Assembly (NCBI GenBank): GCA_036444495.1
Contig: JAZGBC010000074.1
Coordinates: 1-19,633, forward strand
DNA: 19,633 nucleotides
Direction: 5' to 3'
Origin: JAZGBC01 sp036444495
GTDB taxonomy: Bacteria; Pseudomonadota; Alphaproteobacteria; Kiloniellales; J153
Part shown: one piece after another, positions 14,037 through 19,633 of the stretch
Layout of the letters: each line of letters begins with the position of its first letter
How positions within the stretch are numbered: position 1 is the stretch's first letter
The notes under the pieces: model-generated
Seen by the model: the letters and a program-made list of their open reading frames with translations, nothing else
The model's database searches: none
Told to the model about the DNA's origin: nothing
Program-made: the position numbers and the translations under genes

Positions 14037-15386
14037 CTAAACCACTTGGGCGTGACGGGTTTCCGCAGGTTCCAGGTAGCGGTCGAAGACGGCGCAGACC
14101 CGGCGCAGGAAGGGCCGGCCCTTGGCGGTGACCTTTAGCTTGCTCCCCGTCACGCGAACCAGGCCGTCGGCCTGCAAGGGAAGAAGCGCCTCCATCTCGT
14201 CAGCGAAGGCGCCGGCCTCCTGGCCGTGCGCCCGGCAGACCTCTGCCAGATCGACCCGCAGGAAGCACATCAGCCGTTCGATCACGGCCGCGCGCAGGCG
14301 GTCGTCGTCTTTCAGCTCCAGGCCACGTGCGATCGGCAACTCACCCGCCTGCACCGCCTCGCGGTAGCCGTGCAGGGTCACTTCGTTCTGCACGAAGCCC
14401 TCGGGCAACATGCCGATGGCCGAGGGGCCGAAGCCGAGGCGCAGCTGCGCGGAATCGGTGGTGTAGCCCTGAAAATTGCGGTGCAGGGTTCCGTCACGGG
14501 CGGCCCGGGAGAGCGCGTCGCCGGGCAGCGCGAAGTGGTCGAGCCCGATCCAATCGTAGCCCGCGTGTTGCAGGTATTTGGCCACCCCCATGTACTGCGC
14601 GAAGCGTTCCTCCGCATCGGGCAGGGCGGCCTCGTCGATCAGCCGTTGGTGTTTCTTCATCCAGGGCACATGGGCATAGCCGAACAGGCAGATGCGCTCC
14701 GGCTTGAGCTCCAGCGCCGCGTCGATCGTCCTGAGCACGCGTCCGAGGGTTTGATGCGGCAGGCCGTACATCAGGTCGATGTTGATCGAGGAAATGCCGG
14801 CTTCGCGCAGGGCGTCCGCCACGCGCCTGGTTTCGTCCAGCGACTGCACCCGGTTGACCGCCTGCTGGACCTGGAGATTGATGTCCTGCAGGCCGAGACT
14901 CGCCCGGGTGACGCCGGCCTCGGCCATGACCCGAACCAGATCGGGATTGAATTCGCGCGGGTCGTTCTCGATCGCGATGTCGGCGTCGGGCTCTACATCG
15001 AAGCGCGCGCGCAGACGGGCGAAGAGCCGGGCCATGTCGGCGGGCTCGAGGATGGTCGGCGTGCCCCCGCCCAGGTGGATGTGGCAGACCCGCCGCCCCG
15101 GCCCCAGCAGCTCCGCAACCAGGTCGATCTCGCGCAACAAGACGTCGAAATAGGCGGCCACGGGATCGTAACGGCGCACGACCTTGGTGTGGCAACCGCA
15201 GAACCAGCAGAGGCTGTCGCAGAAGGGGATGTGCAGGTAGAGCGACAGCGGCAGCGCGCGATCGAGCCCGCTCAGCCAGGCCCGATAGCTGCCCGCATCC
15301 ACCCCGGCGTGAAACTGGGGGGCCGTGGGATAGCTGGTGTAGCGCGGGACCCGTTGGTCGTACTTGGCCAGCAAGCGGTTGCTCAT
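14037..15386 (-). CDS. hemN: Oxygen-independent coproporphyrinogen III dehydrogenase
   Basis: A 449-residue radical-SAM enzyme that converts coproporphyrinogen III to protoporphyrinogen IX without oxygen, in the cytoplasm, for heme synthesis under anaerobic or low-oxygen growth. The iron-sulfur motif HIPFCDSLCWFCGC supplies C56, C60 and C63, with the extra conserved C65 of true HemN. VPRYTSYPTAPQF near the N-terminus separates it from HemW-like relatives. HLGGGTPTIL (104-113) binds SAM, and SINIDLMYGLPHQT plus DWIGLDHFALPGD are family motifs. Length matches bacterial HemN. No Shine-Dalgarno sequence precedes the ATG at 15386. Instead, a TCTAAT -10 element and an FNR box stand at exact promoter distances, so the message is probably leaderless and induced by an FNR-type regulator. 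Confidence 0.96.
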   Translation of the reverse strand: MSNRLLAKYDQRVPRYTSYPTAPQFHAGVDAGSYRAWLSGLDRALPLSLYLHIPFCDSLCWFCGCHTKVVRRYDPVAAYFDVLLREIDLVAELLGPGRRVCHIHLGGGTPTILEPADMARLFARLRARFDVEPDADIAIENDPREFNPDLVRVMAEAGVTRASLGLQDINLQVQQAVNRVQSLDETRRVADALREAGISSINIDLMYGLPHQTLGRVLRTIDAALELKPERICLFGYAHVPWMKKHQRLIDEAALPDAEERFAQYMGVAKYLQHAGYDWIGLDHFALPGDALSRAARDGTLHRNFQGYTTDSAQLRLGFGPSAIGMLPEGFVQNEVTLHGYREAVQAGELPIARGLELKDDDRLRAAVIERLMCFLRVDLAEVCRAHGQEAGAFADEMEALLPLQADGLVRVTGSKLKVTAKGRPFLRRVCAVFDRYLEPAETRHAQVV

Positions 15387-15392
15387 AACCGG

Positions 15393-15434
15393 ATTAGAGG
15401 TGGAAGCCGGCCCGGTCGCCTTGATTCAGATCAA
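15393..15434 (-). promoter_or_regulatory. FNR-type box and -10 element of the hemN promoter
   Basis: TTGATTCAGATCAA (15421-15434) is a perfect FNR consensus, TTGAT-N4-ATCAA. On the minus strand TCTAAT (15398-15393) matches the -10 consensus at five of six positions. If transcription starts at 15386, the box centre lies at -41.5 and the hexamer at -12 to -7, the standard class II FNR-activated layout. That start coincides with the A of the hemN ATG. Confidence 0.8.
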
Positions 15435-15438
15435 GCTC

Positions 15439-15460
15439 GGCGGCCCGAAAACAGGCCGCC
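15439..15460 (-). terminator. Hairpin between tRNA-Pro and the hemN promoter
   Basis: GGCGGCC (15439-15445) pairs with GGCCGCC (15454-15460) around an eight-base loop. It lies downstream of the tRNA gene and directly upstream of the FNR box, so it could stop tRNA transcripts from reading into hemN. No T-run follows. A 12-base perfect palindrome, GCGTCCGGACGC (15475-15486), lies between it and the tRNA. Confidence 0.45.
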
Positions 15461-15497
15461 ACCCCAAAAGGGCGGCGTCCGGACGCGAAGTACAAGA

Positions 15498-15574
15498 TGG
15501 TCGGAGCGGCAGGATTTGAACCTGCGACCCCCACACCCCCAGTGTGGTGCGCTACCAGGCTGCGCTACGCTCCG
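15498..15574 (-). tRNA. tRNA-Pro (anticodon GGG)
   Basis: The minus strand gives a complete 77-base cloverleaf. The acceptor starts CGGAGCG and closes with CGCTCCG, followed by discriminator A and an encoded CCA (15500-15498). The D-arm is GCGCAGCCTGGTAGCGC. The anticodon stem CCACA/TGTGG holds the loop CTGGGGG, so the anticodon is GGG, reading proline CCC/CCU. The T-arm contains GGTTCAAATCC. It stands between hemN and the merR gene, both on the same strand. Confidence 0.97.
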
Positions 15575-15697
15575 TCACGGGCCCTATATAGCGCCGGGCG
15601 GAGGCCGAGGCAACGCGCCCGCGCCTGCCCGCCGGCGCCTTGGCACAGCCGGGCCTGCTCTACCTTGACCGGTTCGGGATGCTTTTCCCGCCCCGCC

Positions 15698-16066
15698 TCA
15701 AGGCCGTTTTTTGCGCAACAGCTCCCGCGTTTCAACCAGCTCGCCGAGGACGGTCTCCAGCACCTCCCGGTCCGAGGCGGGGGGCGCCGGGACCGGATCG
15801 ATCCTGCCGTGCCCTTCGCGCAAAAGGCGCTGCACCCCCTTGATGGTATAGCCTTCGGTATAGAGGAGATTGCGGATACGCCGCAGGAGGTCGATATCCT
15901 CCGGCCGGTAATAACGCCGCCCACCCCCGCGCTTGAGCGGCTTGACCGGCGTGAATTTCGATTCCCAGAAGCGAAGAACGTGCTGAGGTACCTCCAACTC
16001 CTGGGAGACTTCGCTTATGGTGCGAAAGGCAGCTGCGGATTTAACTCCCGTTCGAGTGGCTGGCAT
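15698..16066 (-). CDS. MerR-family transcriptional regulator (ihfA-linked)
   Basis: A 122-residue regulator whose N-terminal half is a MerR-type winged helix: RTISEVSQELEVPQHVLRFW then ESKFTPVKPLKRGGGRRYYR (about 15-54), continuing PEDIDLLRRIRNLLYTEGYT. The C-terminal part, with VLETVLGELVETRELLRKKR, is a coiled dimerisation helix. There is no effector-binding domain and no cysteine, so it is not a metal sensor of the MerR/CueR kind. A gene of this type directly follows ihfA in many alphaproteobacteria, but its target is not established to my knowledge. It begins 46 bases after ihfA ends, so it is probably co-transcribed with it. Start at ATG 16066, with GGAG some distance upstream. Confidence 0.88.
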   Translation of the reverse strand: MPATRTGVKSAAAFRTISEVSQELEVPQHVLRFWESKFTPVKPLKRGGGRRYYRPEDIDLLRRIRNLLYTEGYTIKGVQRLLREGHGRIDPVPAPPASDREVLETVLGELVETRELLRKKRP

Positions 16067-16112
16067 CAGGTCAAGTCTCCAAGACAGCCATCCTCATCCG
16101 GTCCGACGGTTC

Positions 16113-16427
16113 CTAATCATTACTCGGCCCAGACAAAGAGTCGTTGATTCGGTTCTTCAAGACGTGAGAGGCGCGAAACACCAAAACCCGCCGCGGAAGG
16201 ATCGGCACTTCTTCTCCGGTCTTCGGATTGCGCCCTATGCGCTGACCCTTCTGGCGGACCGCGAAGCTCCCGAAGGACGAGAGCTTGACCATCTCGCCCC
16301 GTATGAGTGCTTCGGAAATCTCGTTGAGCACGGACTCGACGAGATCGGCGGACTCGTTCCGGGAAAGGCCGACCTCCTGATACACGGCCTCGCTTAGGTC
16401 CGCGCGCGTCATCGTTCGAGCGGCCAT
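16113..16427 (-). CDS. ihfA: Integration host factor subunit alpha
   Basis: A 104-residue nucleoid protein that pairs with IHF beta, binds the minor groove at specific sites and bends DNA sharply, affecting transcription, replication and recombination. The helical N-terminus TRADLSEAVYQEVGLSRNES and the DNA-binding beta arm are complete: LSSFGSFAVRQKGQRIGRNP, where P68 in GRNPKTGEEVPI is the intercalating proline, then ILPRRVLVFRASHVLKNRIN. The IGRNPKTGEEVPI form and the context mark it as alpha rather than beta or HU. The ATG at 16427 has AGGGAGA upstream; the ATG five codons later (16412) is an alternative. Confidence 0.95.
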   Translation of the reverse strand: MAARTMTRADLSEAVYQEVGLSRNESADLVESVLNEISEALIRGEMVKLSSFGSFAVRQKGQRIGRNPKTGEEVPILPRRVLVFRASHVLKNRINDSLSGPSND

Positions 16428-16466
16428 GGAAGTCTCCCTGTCGCGTTTATCGTTATATTTTGAAAA

Positions 16467-16495
16467 ACGTTACCCTATGCCCGGCGGACGGTCAA
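16467..16495 (-). promoter_or_regulatory. Possible ihfA promoter
   Basis: On the minus strand TTGACC (16495-16490) matches the -35 consensus at five of six, and 17 bases later TAACGT (16472-16467) is a weak -10. A better -10-like TATAAC lies at 16457-16452 without a -35 at proper distance. The surrounding 16440-16500 is AT-rich for this window, consistent with a promoter in the 139-base gap between fabH and ihfA. Confidence 0.35.
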
Positions 16496-16566
16496 ACATC
16501 GTGCACCCGTAGGGCTGTGAGCCGTTTTCTTGCTCGCCAAGTCTAGAAGGGGTGAAAGGCGCGCCC

Positions 16567-17541
16567 TTACCAGCGCACCAGGGCGGATCCCCAGGTAAAG
16601 CCCGCGCCCATCCCCTCGAGAAGGACGAGATCCCCGGGTTGAATGCGCTTGTCGCCGATGGCCTCGGAGAGCGCGAGGGGGATGGAGGCCGCCGAGGTAT
16701 TGGCGTGGCGATCGACCGTGATGACAACCCGGTCCTGGGGCAGGTTGAGACGCCGGGCCATGGCCTCGATGATGCGCAGATTGGCCTGATGAGGCACCAG
16801 CCAGTCGATGTCGCCCGGGGTGAGCCCATTGGCCTCGAGCGCCGCGTCGATCGCCTCGGCCATACGCACCACCGCATGGCGGAACACCTCCTTGCCCTCC
16901 ATGCGCACGTGCCCCACCGTCTTGGTCGAGGAGGGCCCGCCATCGACATAGAGCGCGTCGTGGTACCGGCCATCGGAATAGATATGGGTTGAAAGCACGC
17001 CCCGATCCTCGGGCCCGGCCATGCCGTTCTCGGCGCGCAGCACCACCGCGCCCGCGCCGTCGCCGAAAAGCACGCAGGTCGAACGGTCTTCCCAGTCGAG
17101 GATGCGGGAGAAGGTTTCCGCGCCAATGACCAGGGCGTTCCGGACCTGTCCCAGGCGAACGAAATTATCGGCCACCGCGAGGCCATAGATAAATCCGGTG
17201 CAAACGGCCTGCACGTCGAAGGCCGCGCCCCTGGTCATGCCGAGCCGCGCCTGAATTTGCGTGGCCGTGGCCGGAAAGGTCTCGTCCGGGGTGGAGGTGG
17301 CGCAGACGATGAGGTCGAGATCATCCCCGCGCAGGCCGGCCATGGCGAGCGCCGCCTCGGCCGCCTTGACGCCCAGATCGGAGGTGCATTCGCCTTCTGC
17401 GGCGATCCGCCGCTCCCGGATACCGGTACGCTGAACGATCCACTCGTCGGAGGTGCCAACGGTTTCCGCAAGCTGGGCGTTCGTCAGCACCCGGGCCGGC
17501 AGGTACGACCCACAGCCCGCAACCTGGGAACGCCAAAGCAT
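16567..17541 (-). CDS. fabH: Beta-ketoacyl-ACP synthase III
   Basis: A 324-residue cytoplasmic condensing enzyme that joins acetyl-CoA (or a similar primer) to malonyl-ACP, starting fatty acid synthesis. The Cys-His-Asn catalytic triad is visible: C114 in FDVQAVCTGFIYG, H251 in WLVPHQANLRII and N281 in DRHANTSAASIPLAL. Family motifs SDEWIVQRTGIRERR (31-45) and VLFGDGAGAVVL (157-168) are present, and the C-terminus ends GAGFTWGSALVRW as usual. The ATG overlaps the plsX stop by one base (TGATG), so the two are translationally coupled, linking fatty-acid initiation to phospholipid synthesis. The gene ends 139 bases before ihfA. Confidence 0.97.
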   Translation of the reverse strand: MLWRSQVAGCGSYLPARVLTNAQLAETVGTSDEWIVQRTGIRERRIAAEGECTSDLGVKAAEAALAMAGLRGDDLDLIVCATSTPDETFPATATQIQARLGMTRGAAFDVQAVCTGFIYGLAVADNFVRLGQVRNALVIGAETFSRILDWEDRSTCVLFGDGAGAVVLRAENGMAGPEDRGVLSTHIYSDGRYHDALYVDGGPSSTKTVGHVRMEGKEVFRHAVVRMAEAIDAALEANGLTPGDIDWLVPHQANLRIIEAMARRLNLPQDRVVITVDRHANTSAASIPLALSEAIGDKRIQPGDLVLLEGMGAGFTWGSALVRW

Positions 17542-18587
17542 CAGCCGGCGGCCACTCGGGCGTCGAGCGGCTGCTCGGTGATGGCCGCGAAATCGGCGCG
17601 GGTTTTTTCGATGATCCCGTACTTTTCCATGTCCACGGCCACGTCGATCGCGTGGGCAAAGCCCAACGCATCGGTCCCACCGTGGCTCTTCACGGCGATT
17701 CCGTTAAGGCCCAGGAATATGGCTCCATTGTAACGGCGCGGGTCGAGCCGGCCGCGCAGCTTGCGCAACGCGGGCCGGGCCAGGAGATAGCCGAGCCCGG
17801 CCATGATCGAACTCTTGAAGGTGTGGCGCATATACTCGTTGACCAGCTTGGCGGTCCCTTCGGCGGTCTTGAGCGCGACGTTGCCCGTGAAGCCGTCGGT
17901 AACGACCACATCGACCGTGCCCTTGGCGATATCGTCGCCCTCGACGAAACCGACGAACTCGCCCGGCAGTTGGGTCCCGCGCAGAATGGCGCTGGCCTCG
18001 TGCAGGGACTCATGGCCCTTCTGCTCCTCCGATCCCACGTTGAGCAGTCCATAGGTAGGATGCAGCACGCCGAGCACGGAGCGGGCGAAGGCGTTGCCCA
18101 TGATCGTGAAGTCCACGAGGTTGCGCGCATCGCAAACGACGTTGGCGCCTAGATCGAGCAACAGGGATTCCCCGCGCAAGGTCGGGAAGAAGGCCGCGAT
18201 CGCCGGCCTGCCCACGCCCGGCAGCGTCTTGAACACGAACTTGGCCATGGCCATCAAAGCGCCCGTGTTGCCAGCAGAGACGATCCCCTGGGCCCTGCCA
18301 TCCCGCACCGCGTTTATGGCCAGGCGCATGCTGGAGTTCCGCCCGCTGCGCAGGGCCACCGACGCCTTTTCCTCGGAGGCCACGACATCGTCGGTGTGGA
18401 CGAAGGTCGTGACCGCCTTCAGCTTCTTCATCCGGTTGAGCAGCGGCAGGACCTCCGCCTCACGGCCGAACATGATGTACTCGATCTGCGGATAGCGCCG
18501 GCGCGCGATGTTGGCGCCGCTCACCACCATCCGCGGCGCGGCGTCGCCACCCATGGCATCAAGGGCTATGGTCAGGCGATCACTCAC
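17541..18587 (-). CDS. plsX: Phosphate acyltransferase PlsX
   Basis: A 348-residue peripheral-membrane enzyme that makes acyl-phosphate from acyl-ACP and phosphate, the first step of the PlsX/PlsY route to phosphatidic acid. The N-terminal IALDAMGGDAAP (7-18) is diagnostic. DVVASEEKASVALRSGRNSS, GIVSAGNTGALMAMAKF and VEGDDIAKGTVDVVVTDGFT are further family motifs, and the C-terminal NGAIFLGLNGIAVKSHGGTD is complete. Length is typical. The start is GTG at 18587, with GAGGATGAG just before it. It lies 71 bases after rpmF and overlaps fabH by one base. Confidence 0.97.
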   Translation of the reverse strand: MSDRLTIALDAMGGDAAPRMVVSGANIARRRYPQIEYIMFGREAEVLPLLNRMKKLKAVTTFVHTDDVVASEEKASVALRSGRNSSMRLAINAVRDGRAQGIVSAGNTGALMAMAKFVFKTLPGVGRPAIAAFFPTLRGESLLLDLGANVVCDARNLVDFTIMGNAFARSVLGVLHPTYGLLNVGSEEQKGHESLHEASAILRGTQLPGEFVGFVEGDDIAKGTVDVVVTDGFTGNVALKTAEGTAKLVNEYMRHTFKSSIMAGLGYLLARPALRKLRGRLDPRRYNGAIFLGLNGIAVKSHGGTDALGFAHAIDVAVDMEKYGIIEKTRADFAAITEQPLDARVAAG

Positions 18588-18658
18588 CTCATCCTCGCTA
18601 ACCAGCTATCAGAAGACCGGCATTGTGACAGAAGGCCGGCAGAATACCGAATCGGGGA

Positions 18659-18841
18659 TCAGACCCCCTCCAGCTCGACAACCTTGCGGCCGTCATAGTA
18701 CCCGCAAGCATCGCAAAGGTGATGCGGGCGCTTCAACTCGCCACAGTTTGGGCACTCATGATAACTGCCCGCCGGCAGGGCGTCGTGGGCCCGCCGCTTA
18801 TTCCGGCGCGATTTGGTAACTTTTCTCTTCGGTACCGCCAT
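18659..18841 (-). CDS. rpmF: Ribosomal protein bL32
   Basis: A 60-residue protein of the large ribosomal subunit. MAVPKRKVTKSRRNKRRAHD is the universal N-terminus. Four cysteines in two pairs, C30/C33 (CPNC) and C43/C46 (CDAC), show the zinc-binding form rather than the cysteine-free version. ATG at 18841. It is flanked by DUF177 upstream and plsX downstream, the conserved bacterial order. Confidence 0.98.
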   Translation of the reverse strand: MAVPKRKVTKSRRNKRRAHDALPAGSYHECPNCGELKRPHHLCDACGYYDGRKVVELEGV

Positions 18842-18954
18842 ACTCGTCGACTCTCGATTCCAGGAAAGGGGCTCTCATTGGGGCGTTTCTTAGCCAAATT
18901 CGGCTTCTTCGGCAAGCCCGAGCGGCAACGGAAACCCACTAAGGCGCTTGTCGC

Positions 18955-19509
18955 TCAGTCCCTTTCCGTCAGGCTTTTCAGCACCACGAAGGGATTTTCC
19001 TTGGCCGGCCCGGCGCCGGCCTCGTCCACGGAGGATTCGGCCGTTTCGGCGCCGGGTGCCCGCGGGTAGGGCTCCAGCGCCAAGGCGAACTGCTGGACCA
19101 CCGCCTCGCCCAGATCGATACCCGCCGGACCGGCCGACTCGGGCGGCTCCTCGGCATGGGGATCGATGACCAACTCCCGCCCCTCGTCGCCGGGCGGCGC
19201 CTCGCTGTAGAGCGAGGTAAAGGTCTGTTCCAGGCGGCTGTGGACCGGCTCCAGGCTGACGATACAGGCCTGGCTCACCTCGGCCTCGAGGCGGCCGCTA
19301 ACACGCACCAGCCCCTCCTCGCCGCGAGTCAGGCGCAGATCCGCCTCCAGGCGGTCCAGAGCGAGCAGCCCGAAGCGCCGGGCCAGGGCAGCCCGTTCCT
19401 CCGGGCCGGCGGCGATGCGCTCGGATATGCCCGCCTCGCCGAGCCGCTCGAGCGGCAGGAGGCGGGAGAATTCGGGCTTGGTGTCGGGCGCGGCGGCCAT
19501 GAAGTTCAT
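18955..19509 (-). CDS. DUF177/YceD family protein
   Basis: A 184-residue protein of the YceD/DUF177 family, which is associated with 23S rRNA accumulation and almost always encoded before rpmF. EFSRLLPLERLG opens the fold. The core VRVSGRLEAEVSQACIVSLE followed by PVHSRLEQTFTSLYSE carries a single cysteine, as in the alphaproteobacterial form. GIDLGEAVVQQFALALEPYP and the C-terminal NPFVVLKSLTE are family signatures. An acidic stretch (DPHAEEPPESAG, about 116-127) sits in between. ATG at 19509 has GAAGAG immediately before it; the ATG at 19500 (MAAAPDTKPEF) has that motif at better spacing and may be the true start. The 113-base gap to rpmF has no clear terminator. Confidence 0.9.
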   Translation of the reverse strand: MNFMAAAPDTKPEFSRLLPLERLGEAGISERIAAGPEERAALARRFGLLALDRLEADLRLTRGEEGLVRVSGRLEAEVSQACIVSLEPVHSRLEQTFTSLYSEAPPGDEGRELVIDPHAEEPPESAGPAGIDLGEAVVQQFALALEPYPRAPGAETAESSVDEAGAGPAKENPFVVLKSLTERD

Positions 19510-19633
19510 CTCTTCGTCGCGAGGTAGAAGGCAGCGGACTCCTAGGTAGGGACCGCCTGTAAGCGGGTCAACACCTGGATTCGGGGGAATTATATGCCCG
19601 CCGGCGGCTCCGGCGGCCCGCCGAAGCTCAACT

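Noticed and set aside
15498..15574. tRNA-Pro as an integration site for a mobile element
   Set aside because: There is no integrase nearby, no second copy of the tRNA 3' end in the window, and both flanks are ordinary core genes.
14226..15668. Plus-strand 480-codon frame opposite hemN and running through the tRNA
   Set aside because: It is antisense to hemN and crosses the tRNA-Pro gene, so it cannot be a real coding sequence.
19594..19633. Possible start of a plus-strand gene (ATG at 19594 after GGGGGA)
   Set aside because: Only 13 codons are visible (Gly/Pro-rich), with no family signal. The same spot reads TATAAT on the minus strand and could equally be a -10 element for the DUF177 operon, but no -35 fits.

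Overview
The window is GC-rich and packed with genes. It reads as the chromosome of an alphaproteobacterium, plausibly a Rhodospirillales-like or related lineage. The strongest evidence is the right-hand block on the minus strand: a DUF177/YceD gene, rpmF, plsX, fabH, ihfA and a MerR-type regulator in that order, an arrangement typical of Alphaproteobacteria. Two short hairpin elements with TAGAGCA/TGCTCTA ends also resemble intergenic repeats seen in that class. There is no integrase, transposase, phage gene or CRISPR array.

Left part (1-7.0 kb). The window opens inside a PLP-dependent O-acetylhomoserine sulfhydrylase gene on the plus strand. A minus-strand series follows: a class III nucleotide cyclase fused to a TolB/FlgO-like domain and TPR repeats; an unrecognised 200-residue protein just upstream of it, with a good ribosome site and an extended -10 promoter; a two-gene unit of a VOC (glyoxalase-fold) protein and an MFS transporter; and a second MFS transporter. 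A large imperfect inverted repeat (5476-5662) sits between the VOC gene and the second transporter. A 331-base gap (6900-7230) holds two adjacent hairpin elements.

Middle part (7.2-14.0 kb). Two small conserved-looking hypothetical genes flank cutA. Then comes a LysR regulator divergent from a five-gene operon: an iron-containing alcohol dehydrogenase, phnD, phnC and two phnE genes. This is a complete phosphonate/phosphite-type ABC importer with one oxidoreductase and no C-P-bond-cleaving enzyme in view. The short AT-rich gap between lysR and the operon carries a T-N11-A palindrome suited to LysR binding. The likely scheme is that LysR senses an imported or derived compound, PhnDCEE imports a phosphonate-like oxyanion, and the dehydrogenase interconverts an alcohol and an aldehyde.

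Right part (14.0-19.6 kb). hemN (anaerobic coproporphyrinogen III dehydrogenase) is preceded by a perfect FNR box, TTGAT-N4-ATCAA, and a TCTAAT -10 element. Their spacing puts the predicted transcription start on the A of the ATG, suggesting a leaderless mRNA induced at low oxygen. Upstream lie tRNA-Pro(GGG) with an encoded CCA, the merR gene, ihfA, and the fatty-acid/phospholipid genes fabH and plsX (TGATG overlap) with rpmF and DUF177. The last 120 bases hold no gene I can support.
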